Origin: Pararhodospirillum photometricum DSM 122 | Lineage (GTDB): Bacteria; Pseudomonadota; Alphaproteobacteria; Rhodospirillales; Rhodospirillaceae | Length of the DNA: 25,128 nucleotides | NCBI RefSeq assembly: GCF_000284415.1 | Contig: NC_017059.1 | Coordinates: 3,292,322 to 3,317,449, forward strand | Reading direction: 5' to 3' | Shown: one piece after another, positions 8,615-16,550 of the stretch | Layout: every line of letters begins with the position of its first letter | Position numbering within the stretch: the stretch's first letter is position 1 | Notes under the pieces: generated by a model | The model's input: only the letters and a program-made list of their open reading frames with translations | What the model was told of the DNA's origin: nothing | The model's database searches: none | Program-made: the position numbers and the translations under genes

Positions 8615-8726
8615 TCTGCATCGTTTTTAGGCGAGGGGCCGCAAGATGGGTGGCGCGGGGCCCGAGGCGGCAGCCCCGCATCCCCCACGGGACGGCTTCA
8701 CTCCCCCCCTCGAAAGGCACCCAGGA

Positions 8727-9971
8727 ATGTCCTCCGCCCCTGCGCCCCTGCCCCTTCAGGGAATTCGAATCCTTGATTTGTCCCGGGTTTTGGCCGGCCC
8801 GTGGGCCACGCAAGCGCTGGCCGATCTTGGCGCCGAGGTGATCAAGATCGAGCGACCGGGCGGTGGGGACGACACCCGGACCTGGGGCCCGCCGTTCCTC
8901 AAGGACGACCACGGCCACGACACCGCCGAAGCCGCCTATTTCCTGGCGGCCAACCGGGGCAAGAAGTCGGTGGCCATTGACCTCGCCCATCCCGAGGGCC
9001 AAGCCCTGATCCGCGCCCTGGCCAAGCGCTCGCACGCGGTCATCGAGAATTTCAAGGTCGGCGGCCTTGCCCGCTATGGCCTGGATCGTGACAGCCTGCA
9101 CGCCGTCAACCCGGCCCTGGTCTACTGCTCGATCACCGGCTTCGGCCAAACCGGCCCGGCCGCAACGCAAGCCGGGTACGATGCCATGATCCAAGCGCGC
9201 AGCGGCCTCATGAGCCTGACCGGCCTGCCCGACGACCAGCCGGGCGGCGGCCCCATGAAAATTGGCGTGGCCCTGGTCGATATCCTGACCGGCCTTTACG
9301 CCGCCCTCGGGCTGGTGGCGGCCATCCGCGAGGCCGAGCAAACCGGCGTGGGCCGGGCGGTGGATCTGGCCTTGCTCGATACCGCCGTGGCCTGCCTCGC
9401 CAATCAGGCCATGAACCATCTGGTGGGCGGCCTGATCCCGGGACGCCTGGGCACGGCCCACCCCAACATCGTGCCCTATCAGGCCATGGCGACCCAGGAC
9501 GGCCACCTGATGCTGGCGGTGGGCAACGACGGCCAGTTCGAGCGCTTCTGTGCCGTGGCTGACCTGCCCGCCCTGGCCCACGACCCCCGCTTTGCCCGCA
9601 ACCGCGACCGGGTGGCCCATCGCGACGCCCTGCTGGCCCTGCTGGAACCGCGCTTGAAGGAGCGCCCCACGGCGGCTTGGTTGGCGGCGCTGGAGGCGGT
9701 GGGGGTGCCGTGTGGGCCGATCAACACCTTGGATCAGGTTTTTGCCGATCCCCAGGTGCTCGCGCGCGGCCTGCGCTTGGAGGTCCCTCACCCCTTGTCC
9801 GGCACGGTGCCGCTGGTGCGCTCGCCGCTGCGGCTGTCGGGCACCGAAACGGCAGCGCCGGCCGAGGCTCCGCCGCTGTTGGGGCAGCATACCCGTGGGG
9901 TGCTGGGCGATCTTCTGGGCCTTACTGCGGCGCGGCTGGATGCCCTCACGGCGCAAGGGGTCATCGGGTAA
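8727..9971 (+). CDS. CaiB/BaiF-family CoA-transferase
   Basis: A 414-residue class III CoA-transferase that moves CoA between carboxylic acids through an enzyme-bound aspartyl anhydride. The N-terminus has the family signature LQGIRILDLSRVLAGPWATQ, followed by DLGAEVIKIERPGGGDDTR and NRGKKSVAIDL. Asp152 in AGYDAMIQARSGLMSLTG is at the expected position of the catalytic Asp. KIGVALVDILTGLYAALG and the C-terminal VGVPCGPINTLDQVFADPQV also fit. I chose the ATG at 8727 (AAAGG nine bases upstream, and the protein then starts just before the first conserved strand) over an ATG at 8646. The gene is divergent from the BMP-sia genes. The substrate acid cannot be predicted; there is no neighbouring acyl-CoA enzyme to help. 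Confidence 0.93.
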   Translation: MSSAPAPLPLQGIRILDLSRVLAGPWATQALADLGAEVIKIERPGGGDDTRTWGPPFLKDDHGHDTAEAAYFLAANRGKKSVAIDLAHPEGQALIRALAKRSHAVIENFKVGGLARYGLDRDSLHAVNPALVYCSITGFGQTGPAATQAGYDAMIQARSGLMSLTGLPDDQPGGGPMKIGVALVDILTGLYAALGLVAAIREAEQTGVGRAVDLALLDTAVACLANQAMNHLVGGLIPGRLGTAHPNIVPYQAMATQDGHLMLAVGNDGQFERFCAVADLPALAHDPRFARNRDRVAHRDALLALLEPRLKERPTAAWLAALEAVGVPCGPINTLDQVFADPQVLARGLRLEVPHPLSGTVPLVRSPLRLSGTETAAPAEAPPLLGQHTRGVLGDLLGLTAARLDALTAQGVIG

Positions 9972-9982
9972 AGAAAAAAGGC

Positions 9983-10015
9983 AAGGCTGGGGAGGCGCAC
10001 CTCCCCAGACCCCTC
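9983..10015 (+). repeat. Palindromic intergenic repeat, copy B
   Basis: AAGGCTGGGGAGGCG-CA-CCTCCCC followed by AGACCCCTC, starting 11 bases after the CoA-transferase stop and in the same sense. It is a perfect GGGGAGG/CCTCCCC stem with a short loop. There is no U-tract after the stem, so if it ends transcripts it is not a canonical intrinsic terminator. Confidence 0.8.
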
Positions 10016-10115
10016 GTTCCGTTTGGCCTTTCTTGCCCCCGTGCGCCCTTCCCCCCCCCGCGCGGCTGGTGTAAGACGAGCGCCGCTCTCAAAGCCGCAG
10101 AAACGGATACCGCCC

Positions 10116-10746
10116 ATGAGGACCTATACCCGCGACGCCCACGCGATTTACCGCCAGTCCTTCGCCCTCATCCGGGCCGAGGCCAACCTGTCGCGGATCC
10201 CCGACGACCTGGAAAAACTGGCCGTGCGCGTGGCCCACGCCTGCGGCATGCCCGATATCATCGACGACCTGATGTTCTCGCCCGGCGCCGGGGCTGCCGG
10301 CCGCGCCGCCCTGGCCGCCGGCGCCCCCATCCTGTGCGATTGCCGCATGGTGGCCGAGGGCGTGACCAAGGCACGCAGTGCCGGCCAACAACCCGGTGCT
10401 GTGCACCCTCAACGACCCCGAGGTTCCGGCCCTGGCCAAGCAGCTCGACACCACCCGCTCGGCGGCGGCCCTGGAACTGTGGCGCCCCCATCTGGCCGGA
10501 TCGGTGGTGGCCATCGGCAATGCCCCCACCGCCTTGTTCTATCTTCTCGACATGCTCGACGCCGGCGCGCCGCGTCCGGCCCTGATCCTCGGTTTCCCCG
10601 TGGGCTACGTGGGCGCGGCGGAATCCAAGGACGAACTGGCCGCCGACAGCCGGGGCGTTCCCTTTGTCGCGGTGCGGGGCCGACGCGGCGGCAGCGCCAT
10701 GGCCTCGGCCGCCCTCAACGCCCTGGGCACGGAGCACGAGGTATGA
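10116..10746 (+). CDS. cobH: Precorrin-8X methylmutase (CobH/CbiC) with an apparent +1 frameshift
   Basis: CobH moves a methyl group from C-11 to C-12 of the corrin ring, converting precorrin-8X to hydrogenobyrinate. The first frame begins at ATG 10116 ([16 protein letters not shown]) and runs through [36 protein letters not shown], where the family's active-site region lies. After that, conserved sequence ([20 protein letters not shown], then [20 protein letters not shown] and [19 protein letters not shown]) continues one base out of frame. The switch lies between 10366 and 10378. The total of 631 bases (3n+1) implies one excess base, here not in a long homopolymer. Corrected length is about 209 residues, normal for the family. 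The stop overlaps cobI by three bases. As given the gene is broken, so the cell would lack this enzyme unless the base is a read error. Confidence 0.88.
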
Positions 10747-11477
10747 GCCAGATTCCCGGCCGGTTGTTGGGTCTGGGCGTCGGCCCGGGCGATCCCGAGT
10801 TGATGACCCTAAAGACGGTCCGCCTGCTGCGCGAGGCCTCGGTGGTGGCCTACCCGGCAGCCCGCGGGCGCAAGGGACGGGCCTTGACCATCGTGGAAGA
10901 GTATCTGCGGCCCGAGCAGACCCTGCTGCCCATGATCTATCCGGTGACCACCGAAACCCTAGCGCCGCCCCTCGACTACGAAACCTTGATGGTGGACTTT
11001 TACGATGAGAGCGCCGCCCAGGTGGCCGCCCACCTTGATGCCGGGCGCGACGTCGCCGTGCTGTGCGAGGGCGACCCGTTCTTCTACGGCTCGTTCATGT
11101 ATCTGCACGACCGTTTGGCCGAACGCTACGCCACCACGGTCGTCCCTGGGGTCAACTCGGTGGTGGCCTGCGCCGCCCAACTGGGGGTGCCCCTGGTCTA
11201 TCGCAACCAGACGCTCACCGTGTTGTCCGGCGTCCTGCCCGAGGAAGACCTGAAGGCCCGCCTCGCTAGCGCCGACGCCGCCGCTATCATGAAGCTGGGC
11301 ACCCAGTTTCCCAAGGTCCGCCGGGTCATTGCCGACCTCGGTCTGACCGACCGGGCCCTCTACGCCGAACGCGCCACCATGGCCGATCAGCGCCTGATGC
11401 CGCTGTCCGAGGTGCGCACCGACGAGGTGCCCTACTTCGCGCAAATCCTTATCCCTGGCCTGCGATGGGCACCATGA
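10743..11477 (+). CDS. cobI: Precorrin-2 C20-methyltransferase (CobI/CbiL)
   Basis: An SAM-dependent tetrapyrrole methyltransferase that adds the C-20 methyl group to precorrin-2. It has 244 residues, normal length. It shows the N-terminal [20 protein letters not shown] loop, the region [20 protein letters not shown] (SAM site) and [20 protein letters not shown], all typical of CobI. The ATG at 10743 overlaps the cobH stop within ATGA, so translation is coupled. It forms an operon with cobH and cobJ. CobI and CbiL cannot be told apart by motif, so whether the aerobic or anaerobic route is used is open. Confidence 0.94.
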   Translation: MSQIPGRLLGLGVGPGDPELMTLKTVRLLREASVVAYPAARGRKGRALTIVEEYLRPEQTLLPMIYPVTTETLAPPLDYETLMVDFYDESAAQVAAHLDAGRDVAVLCEGDPFFYGSFMYLHDRLAERYATTVVPGVNSVVACAAQLGVPLVYRNQTLTVLSGVLPEEDLKARLASADAAAIMKLGTQFPKVRRVIADLGLTDRALYAERATMADQRLMPLSEVRTDEVPYFAQILIPGLRWAP

Positions 11478-12256
11478 GCGACGCTTCCGCCGTGCGCGGC
11501 CACCTTTGGGTGGTCGGCCTGGGCCCCGGGGATCTCGCCTGGCGCACGCCCGAGGCCAGCGCCGCCCTGGCCGCCGCCGACCACATCGTGGGCTATGAGA
11601 CCTACGTGCAGATGGCTGGGCCGTTTCGCCCCGACCAAACCCTGCACGGCTCGGATAACCGGGTCGAACTCGACCGGGCCCGCCACGCCTTCACCCTCGC
11701 CGCCCAAGGGGCGCGGGTGGCGGTAGTGTCCTCGGGCGATCCGGGAGTGTTCGCCATGGCCTCAGCGGTCCTGGAAGCCCTGGACGGCGCCAGCGATCCG
11801 GCATGGCACGCGGTGGAACTGACCATCGTTCCCGGCCTGACCGCCGCCCAGGCCGCCGCCGCCCGGGTCGGCGCCCCCCTCGGCCACGATTTTTGCCTGC
11901 TCTCGCTCTCGGATAACCTCAAGCCCTGGGAGGTGATCGAAAACCGGCTGGTTCACGCTACCGCCGGCGATTTCGTCATGGCCTTCTACAACCCGATCTC
12001 CAAGGCCCGCCCCTGGCAGTTGGGCCGCGCCTTCGAGATCGTGCGCGCCCATCGCACCGGCGAGGCCGTGGTGGTCCTAGGCCGCGACATCGGCCGCCCC
12101 GACGAGCGGATCCGCCTCACGACCTTGGCGGACGTGCGACCCGAAGACGTGGACATGCGCACCGTCGTCCTGATCGGTTCGTCCACCACCCGACTCATTC
12201 CCCGGCCCGAGGGGGGAGAGGCGTGGGTGTATACGCCGAGATTTTACGGGAAGTAG
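11474..12256 (+). CDS. cobJ: Precorrin-3B C17-methyltransferase (CobJ/CbiH)
   Basis: An SAM-dependent methyltransferase that methylates C-17 and contracts the corrin ring. It has 260 residues from ATG 11474, which overlaps the cobI stop as ATGA; an alternative ATG at 11465 adds three residues. Signatures are [89 protein letters not shown] and [17 protein letters not shown]. This last gene of the visible cob operon is followed after 10 bases by repeat copy C. No cobalamin riboswitch is visible in the short leader before cobH. Confidence 0.95.
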   Translation: MSDASAVRGHLWVVGLGPGDLAWRTPEASAALAAADHIVGYETYVQMAGPFRPDQTLHGSDNRVELDRARHAFTLAAQGARVAVVSSGDPGVFAMASAVLEALDGASDPAWHAVELTIVPGLTAAQAAAARVGAPLGHDFCLLSLSDNLKPWEVIENRLVHATAGDFVMAFYNPISKARPWQLGRAFEIVRAHRTGEAVVVLGRDIGRPDERIRLTTLADVRPEDVDMRTVVLIGSSTTRLIPRPEGGEAWVYTPRFYGK

Positions 12257-12266
12257 TTCCGCTTTT

Positions 12267-12300
12267 AAGGCTGGGGAGGCGCGGCCTCCCCAGACCCCTC
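12267..12300 (+). repeat. Palindromic intergenic repeat, copy C
   Basis: AAGGCTGGGGAGGCGCGGCC-TCCCC followed by AGACCCCTC, starting 10 bases after the cobJ stop and in the cobJ sense. It sits between convergent genes (cobJ and the small gene ending at 12345), so it could serve both directions. The stem GGGGAGGC/GCCTCCCC is perfect. Confidence 0.8.
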
Positions 12301-12344
12301 GTTGATGGCGAAGAAACGGCTAACTTCGCCCCTCTCTCGAGAAA

Positions 12345-12698
12345 TCACGACATTGCGTAAACTTTGTCATTGAATTGAACCTCAATCTCCTTATTCTCAA
12401 AGGGTGAATTCTGGAGATTGAGCAAAGAGCGCCACGTCTCGGCCTTGGCCACGACGATAGCCTGCCCCGTTCCTTCCAGGGCGTTGGTGATCGTTACCCC
12501 TGGAAACTGCTCAAAGTCGCGTAAGAGCGGCTTTTTCAGCGCATCGTAGAAGGCGTCGAGGCGCTGACGACGCTCCGTATACGATGAGATGGATCGAAGC
12601 GCCTCCAAATCTGGCGAATGTGTCCAGTTAAGGATCAACGTGACATCCTGTGACGCTGGCTGGCGCTCCAATCGAAGCTTTAGGGCGTTCCCGTTCAT
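12345..12698 (-). CDS. Small protein downstream of the subtilase; possible propeptide-like partner
   Basis: 117 residues, soluble, with no signal peptide or membrane segment. The ATG at 12698 has GGAG about ten bases upstream. I do not recognise the family by name. The C-terminal half (RRQRLDAFYDALKKPLLRDF, then FPGVTITNALEGTGQAIVVA and EIEVQFNDKVYA) has the rhythm of a subtilisin propeptide/inhibitor I9 domain: a helix, a strand over a 'pGV' turn, a hydrophobic strand, a helix and a final acidic strand. It is 48 bases downstream of the subtilase and on the same strand, so probably co-transcribed. A trans-acting chaperone or inhibitor of the protease is an inference from shape and context. 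The coding region is AT-richer than the flanking cob genes. Confidence 0.7.
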   Translation of the reverse strand: MNGNALKLRLERQPASQDVTLILNWTHSPDLEALRSISSYTERRQRLDAFYDALKKPLLRDFEQFPGVTITNALEGTGQAIVVAKAETWRSLLNLQNSPFENKEIEVQFNDKVYAMS

Positions 12699-12746
12699 GG
12701 GTCCAAGCTCCGCTGGATTAAGATACCTGCTATTTTTAGCTTAGGC

Positions 12747-14255
12747 TCATAGGCTACTCAAATCAAGTCTTCCTGCCCCGCTTCTTGGGGAAGCGGTGCC
12801 AGGAGCGACAAGGGTGCGCAACCTAACGTCCACGGCATCGGGATCGCCGCCTTCCTGCTCGCGAAGCAGGGCGGCCGCCCCGGCCACGATAGGACTTGCC
12901 ATGGACGTTCCCGACATCCTTCGGAACTTCCCTCCAAGCCAAGCACTGACTACCTCCACTCCGGGAGCAGCAAGGTCAGGCTTCCTTTCCGCTGGATGAG
13001 CAGCGGGATTTCCTGAGTTGCTAAACGTGGCCACGTTATCGCTCTGATCTGTCGCCCCAACAGAAACGACCCCAGGATAATTTCCAGGACTACTGGTCGC
13101 GCTAAGCGAGGCTTCATTTCCAACCGCTACGACCGTCAAGATCCCATCAGCGATCCTAGCCTGCTGGATAGACGCAAGAAGATAATTGCTATACTCTTGC
13201 GTTCCTGCTGATATATTGATAACACCCAGATTATAACTTCCCTTTTTTCTCAATTCGACCAGCCAGTCATACCCAGCAAGAATTTGAGCAAAATACCCGA
13301 ATGCTCCTCCTGAAGATTTTTCGGTTAAAACTGAGGCCACCGCCAATTGAGCCCCTGGAGCAATACCACACTTCCTTCCCGCAATCAGGGCGCAAACGTG
13401 GGTTCCGTGCCCATCGTGGTCCCTGGCCTCGGCAGCGACTTTCTCTCCACGGGCAGAAAACTTTTGGAAGCCAACAACACGCCCCTCCAACTCTGAATGC
13501 TTCGCCTCGACCCCAGTATCCAAGACACCAACGACCTCTCCCTTTCCGGTTGGCCGGTTCGCAGCGTTCCCGATATTGACCTGACGTAAATGCCACAGGT
13601 CGCTCGGCCCCACACCGGGAAGAAGGCTCCGGGCCGCTGGCTTATTGAGCCGCACGACCTGATTGGGCAGAACAACGGCCCCCTTCTTGATCAAGGCCGC
13701 CTTCTCAGCCTCGCTCCCGTTGTCGAGGAAAAAAACATCCAGCGCCTTGAGCCACCGGATCGTTCCGCTCGCTTTTGGCAAAGCAGCGACCCCTGCTCCC
13801 CCTGCCGCAGCGACAGGCGGGAAAGGAGACATCGTCGCACTGTTACGCAACTCCCCATTCCACCCCAAACTCCCTAGACTCTCGCGCAAAAACTGCTTCG
13901 TGCGCCGCCGTTGCTCTTTTACGCTTAAAAGAGAGGCACCTCCAGAGAGTCCGACAGAACGTTGAACAGCCACACCTTGGCCACCCCCGGAGGGGCTATG
14001 CCAGGGAGGAATAACAATTGAAATTGTGGCCGGATCAAAAGACTGCGGCGACGGATCGCGACGCCCTCGCAAAACAAGATCAATCCCCTTTTTAAGATAT
14101 TTTCTCTTTAGGGATTTATAATGCCGGCGCGCCGCATTTTTATCGATTTTTGCAACTCTTGGCCGCGTATAATATTTTACAGGACGCTCAGAGCTCTCCT
14201 CTGAATTTCCCACGGCCCCACGACGAGGAACAGACGAAGAAGACCCAGTCCCCAT
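12747..14255 (-). CDS. Subtilisin-like serine protease (S8 family), no signal peptide
   Basis: 502 residues. The catalytic triad is Asp246 (VVGVLDTGVEAKHSEL), His283 (DHDGHGTHVCALIAG) and Ser451 (MSGTSMASPIVAGAAALL), with oxyanion Asn380 (VVAVGNEAS). The catalytic domain covers about 215-500. The first 215 residues are unusual: a basic segment (38-57, KIDKNAARRHYKSLKRKYLK), then a linker, then a short stretch (170-205, LDVFFLDNGSEAEKAALIKK, VVLPNQVVRLN) that could be a reduced propeptide. There is no Sec or Tat signal, so the enzyme is probably cytoplasmic or exported another way. The ATG at 14255 follows AAGGAG at seven bases. Base composition is clearly AT-richer than the surroundings, which suggests horizontal gain. 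The downstream 117-residue gene is the likely partner. Confidence 0.92.
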   Translation of the reverse strand: MGTGSSSSVPRRGAVGNSEESSERPVKYYTRPRVAKIDKNAARRHYKSLKRKYLKKGIDLVLRGRRDPSPQSFDPATISIVIPPWHSPSGGGQGVAVQRSVGLSGGASLLSVKEQRRRTKQFLRESLGSLGWNGELRNSATMSPFPPVAAAGGAGVAALPKASGTIRWLKALDVFFLDNGSEAEKAALIKKGAVVLPNQVVRLNKPAARSLLPGVGPSDLWHLRQVNIGNAANRPTGKGEVVGVLDTGVEAKHSELEGRVVGFQKFSARGEKVAAEARDHDGHGTHVCALIAGRKCGIAPGAQLAVASVLTEKSSGGAFGYFAQILAGYDWLVELRKKGSYNLGVINISAGTQEYSNYLLASIQQARIADGILTVVAVGNEASLSATSSPGNYPGVVSVGATDQSDNVATFSNSGNPAAHPAERKPDLAAPGVEVVSAWLGGKFRRMSGTSMASPIVAGAAALLREQEGGDPDAVDVRLRTLVAPGTASPRSGAGRLDLSSL

Positions 14256-14551
14256 GCCAACTCTCCTTAAATAAGGAACAGTGACAAATTTCCCGTTTAA
14301 CTAAAAAACCTTCTCCAAAGATGACGTCGGTGACAAGTCCGTTCTTTCGAACACAAGGAAAATAACCACAAAACAACACCTATAGAGATTGCGCCCTCCT
14401 TATGAGAGCACGAAAAACTTAAACGACCATTCTCCTAGCGAGAACCTCCTCACCCTTCCCCTTTGCAAACACCCCCTCCCCCACTTCCGACACAGCGACT
14501 CGTCCCCCTTTGCCGAGCACTCGACCATGCTTTTCAAAACTGGGAAGCCCC
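14256..14551. other. AT-rich upstream region of the subtilase; no gene seen
   Basis: About 296 bases between the tRNA terminator and the subtilase start. Apart from the AAGGAG ribosome binding site of the subtilase I see no convincing gene, integrase remnant or clear -35/-10 pair. Short frames here lack family features. Its composition matches the AT-rich cassette, not the GC-rich flanks. Confidence 0.5.
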
Positions 14552-14591
14552 AAAAAGGAAGGCCCCCAAAACCTTTTCGGTCTTGGGGGCC
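14552..14591 (-). terminator. Intrinsic terminator of the tRNA-Phe array
   Basis: On the minus strand, immediately after the last tRNA 3' end, GGCCCCCAA-GACC-GAAAA-GGTT-TTGGGGGCC forms a long stem with a small loop (14561-14591). It is followed by TTCCTTTTT. Position and structure fit a rho-independent terminator. Confidence 0.85.
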
Positions 14592-14592
14592 A

Positions 14593-14668
14593 TGGTGCCC
14601 AGGGACGGAGTCGAACCGCCGACACTGCGATTTTCAGTCGCATGCTCTACCAACTGAGCTACCTGGGC
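14593..14668 (-). tRNA. tRNA-Phe(GAA), copy 4 in transcription order
   Basis: 76 bases including an encoded CCA end. Acceptor GCCCAGG/CCTGGGC, D-arm GCTCAGTTGGTAGAGC, anticodon stem TGCGA/TCGCA with loop CTGAAAA (anticodon GAA), and T-arm GGTTCGACTCC. Identical to the other three copies. It lies nearest the terminator. Confidence 0.97.
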
Positions 14669-14697
14669 TCAGGACTTCACAAAGAAACACCGGCGCA

Positions 14698-14773
14698 TGG
14701 TGCCCAGGGACGGAGTCGAACCGCCGACACTGCGATTTTCAGTCGCATGCTCTACCAACTGAGCTACCTGGGC
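14698..14773 (-). tRNA. tRNA-Phe(GAA), copy 3 in transcription order
   Basis: The same 76-base sequence with anticodon GAA and encoded CCA, separated from copy 4 by a 29-base spacer that is unlike the other spacers. Confidence 0.97.
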
Positions 14774-14807
14774 CCAAGGCGCTTGGGCGTCTTCGTCTGG
14801 ATCGTCG

Positions 14808-14883
14808 TGGTGCCCAGGGACGGAGTCGAACCGCCGACACTGCGATTTTCAGTCGCATGCTCTACCAACTGAGCTACCTGGGC
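14808..14883 (-). tRNA. tRNA-Phe(GAA), copy 2 in transcription order
   Basis: Identical 76-base tRNA-Phe. The 34-base spacer to copy 3 contains its own short inverted repeat (GCCCAAGCGCCTTGGGC spans the boundary) and no promoter that I can identify. Confidence 0.97.
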
Positions 14884-14916
14884 GCCGCCACGATCAGGCC
14901 CGACACAGAAAACGAA

Positions 14917-14992
14917 TGGTGCCCAGGGACGGAGTCGAACCGCCGACACTGCGATTTTCAGTCGCATGCTCTACCAACTGAGCTACCTGGGC
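14917..14992 (-). tRNA. tRNA-Phe(GAA), copy 1 in transcription order
   Basis: Identical 76-base tRNA-Phe and first to be transcribed. The spacer to copy 2 is 33 bases. The promoter candidate lies 28 bases upstream. Confidence 0.97.
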
Positions 14993-15019
14993 CTCGTTCT
15001 CCCTATCGGGGAGGGCGGC

Positions 15020-15048
15020 TTTCTAGCCCATCCCCGGGGGTGTGGCAA
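15020..15048 (-). promoter_or_regulatory. Promoter of the tRNA-Phe array
   Basis: On the minus strand TTGCCA (15043-15048) and TAGAAA (15020-15025) have a 17-base spacer, 27 bases before the first tRNA. The -35 box lies five bases beyond the stop of the ATP-grasp gene. It is the best match in the gap and correctly placed, but unproven. Confidence 0.55.
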
Positions 15049-15052
15049 GCCC

Positions 15053-16543
15053 TTAATGGCGTTTTTTGTGATGGTTTTCTTCCAGGCGGCGGACAAACTC
15101 GCCGATCAGGGTGTCGTACAGCTTTCCTTTGAGAAAGTGATCTTCAACACCACCATCAATGCTTGGATTGTCGTTCACCTCAATGACAAAGCAGCCCCGC
15201 TCGGTTTCCTTGAGATCCACGCCATAAAGGCCGTTGCCCATCAGGTTGGCGGCCCGCAGCGCTAGGGCAACGATCTCGGCCGGGGCATCGGCGACATCAA
15301 AGGTGCGAAAACCGCCGTATTCCTCGGAGCCATCGGCGTTGTGTTTGACGATCTGCCAGTGGTGGCGGCTCATCATGTACTGGCTGACATAGAGCGGCTG
15401 ACCGTTGAGAATGCCCACCCGCCAGTCAAACGCGGTGGGCATGAACTCCTGGGCCAAAATGAGGTCGGACGACGCCAGAAGCCGGCGCCCCAGGCTGACC
15501 AGGGCCTCGCGGTCCTCAACCTTGACCACGCCGCGCGAAAAGCTGCCGTCGGGAATTTTCAGCACAATGGGATACTTAAAGTGGTCCTCGACCTGCACCA
15601 GGTGACGGCGATCCACCACCAGGGTGCGCGGCGTGGGCACGCCATTCGCCGCCAAGCGCTCGGCGAGATAGACCTTGTTCGAACAGCGCAAGATGGAGGT
15701 CGGGTCGTCGATGACCGGCATCCCCTCGGCCTCGGCCTTGCGGGCGAAGGCGAAGGTGTGGTGGTTGACGTTGGTGGTCTCGCGGATAAACAGGGCATCG
15801 AACTCGCCCAGCCGGGGCAGGTCATGCCGGGTGAGCAGGGTGACGCCCACGCCCTGGCGCACCCCGGCCCGCGCCAGCTTGGCCAGCGCCTCTTTGTCCG
15901 AGGCCGGGGTGGGGTCGGCGGGGTCGCACAGGACGGCCAGGGACCAGCGGGGCTGGGTGCGCACGCGCGGCGCCTTCCAATCGCCCTTACCCAGGACCCG
16001 GGCCAACTGCTCTTGAAAAAACGCCTCACGCCCTTGAGGAAGGTCACGGGCCGAGAGGGGCCGGATATCCTTGATCCGCCAGTCCAGGCGCGGACACGGC
16101 GTCACCAGGACCTCGACCAGGGGCACGGGGAAGGCCTCCCAGACCTGCCGGGCGAACCGCACAAAGCGCGGGTCCGGGGTGGCGCCGAAGGCCACGAACA
16201 GGCTGAATGGGGCGCGCTCCACCCCTACCCCCAGCGCCCCCAGGCGGGCACGCAGGGCGGTATTGAGATCGCGCAACAAGAACTTGCGGATCACCCGGCG
16301 ATTTAGGCTCACCAGGGTTTCCACCGAAGGCAGCACGGTGTGCCCCCGGGCCTCGGCCAGCAAGGAGGCATAGTAGCCCAGGCCAAGGTAGGCGCAGTCG
16401 CCCGACAGGTTCAGCACCCGCACCGCCGGATGCCCGGCTTTGCCCCGGTCGGGGTCGGCGATGTAGGCCCGTGGGGTCACCACAAGCCCGGCCACACTGG
16501 GCGGAAAGGTCTCGGGCTTGCGTTCGGAAAGAATGAGGAGCAT
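15053..16543 (-). CDS. RimK-like ATP-grasp ligase with RLAN-type N-terminal domain
   Basis: A 496-residue protein predicted to join an amino acid or peptide to a carboxyl group using ATP. Residues 1-170 resemble the RimK-like ATP-grasp N-terminal domain (NLSGDCAYLGLGYYASLLAE, SLNRRVIRKFLLRDLN). The region 200-285 includes FDALFIRETTNVNHHTFAFA. The ATP-grasp domain covers about 285-486: GVPTPRTLVV, YPIVLKIPDGSFSRGVVKVE (Lys329 for ATP), ILAQEFMPTAFDWRVGILNG, and FVIEVNDNPSIDGGVEDHF with Mg ligands E455 and N457. The ATG at 16543 lies seven bases after the stop of the GNAT/C39 gene, so the two form one operon. A longer frame extends upstream but runs antisense to no family sequence. The substrate is unknown; a ribosomal S6-type role is unlikely given the N-terminal domain and partner. 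Confidence 0.9.
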   Translation of the reverse strand: MLLILSERKPETFPPSVAGLVVTPRAYIADPDRGKAGHPAVRVLNLSGDCAYLGLGYYASLLAEARGHTVLPSVETLVSLNRRVIRKFLLRDLNTALRARLGALGVGVERAPFSLFVAFGATPDPRFVRFARQVWEAFPVPLVEVLVTPCPRLDWRIKDIRPLSARDLPQGREAFFQEQLARVLGKGDWKAPRVRTQPRWSLAVLCDPADPTPASDKEALAKLARAGVRQGVGVTLLTRHDLPRLGEFDALFIRETTNVNHHTFAFARKAEAEGMPVIDDPTSILRCSNKVYLAERLAANGVPTPRTLVVDRRHLVQVEDHFKYPIVLKIPDGSFSRGVVKVEDREALVSLGRRLLASSDLILAQEFMPTAFDWRVGILNGQPLYVSQYMMSRHHWQIVKHNADGSEEYGGFRTFDVADAPAEIVALALRAANLMGNGLYGVDLKETERGCFVIEVNDNPSIDGGVEDHFLKGKLYDTLIGEFVRRLEENHHKKRH

Positions 16544-16550
16544 CGACAGC

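Noticed and set aside
8646..8726. Longer N-terminus of the CoA-transferase from ATG 8646
   Set aside because: The added residues are Pro/Ala-rich and unlike the family, while ATG 8727 has a better ribosome binding site and position.
10016..10115. Cobalamin riboswitch before cobH
   Set aside because: The leader is only about 100 bases and lacks a recognisable B12-box; the space is too short for the full element.
12257..12344. Direct repeat of a tRNA-Phe 3' end marking the far edge of an integrated island
   Set aside because: No match to the tRNA-Phe 3' part was found in this gap and there is no integrase gene in the cassette, so tRNA-site integration is not supported by sequence.
14593..14992. 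Regular repeat/spacer pattern resembling a CRISPR array
   Set aside because: The 76-base units fold as complete tRNA-Phe with CCA ends and the period is too long for CRISPR.
14389..15132. A 247-codon plus-strand frame with a repeated internal peptide (GAQGRSRTADTAIFSRMLYQ-like)
   Set aside because: It is the antisense of four tandem tRNA-Phe genes; the repeated peptide simply reflects the identical tRNAs.
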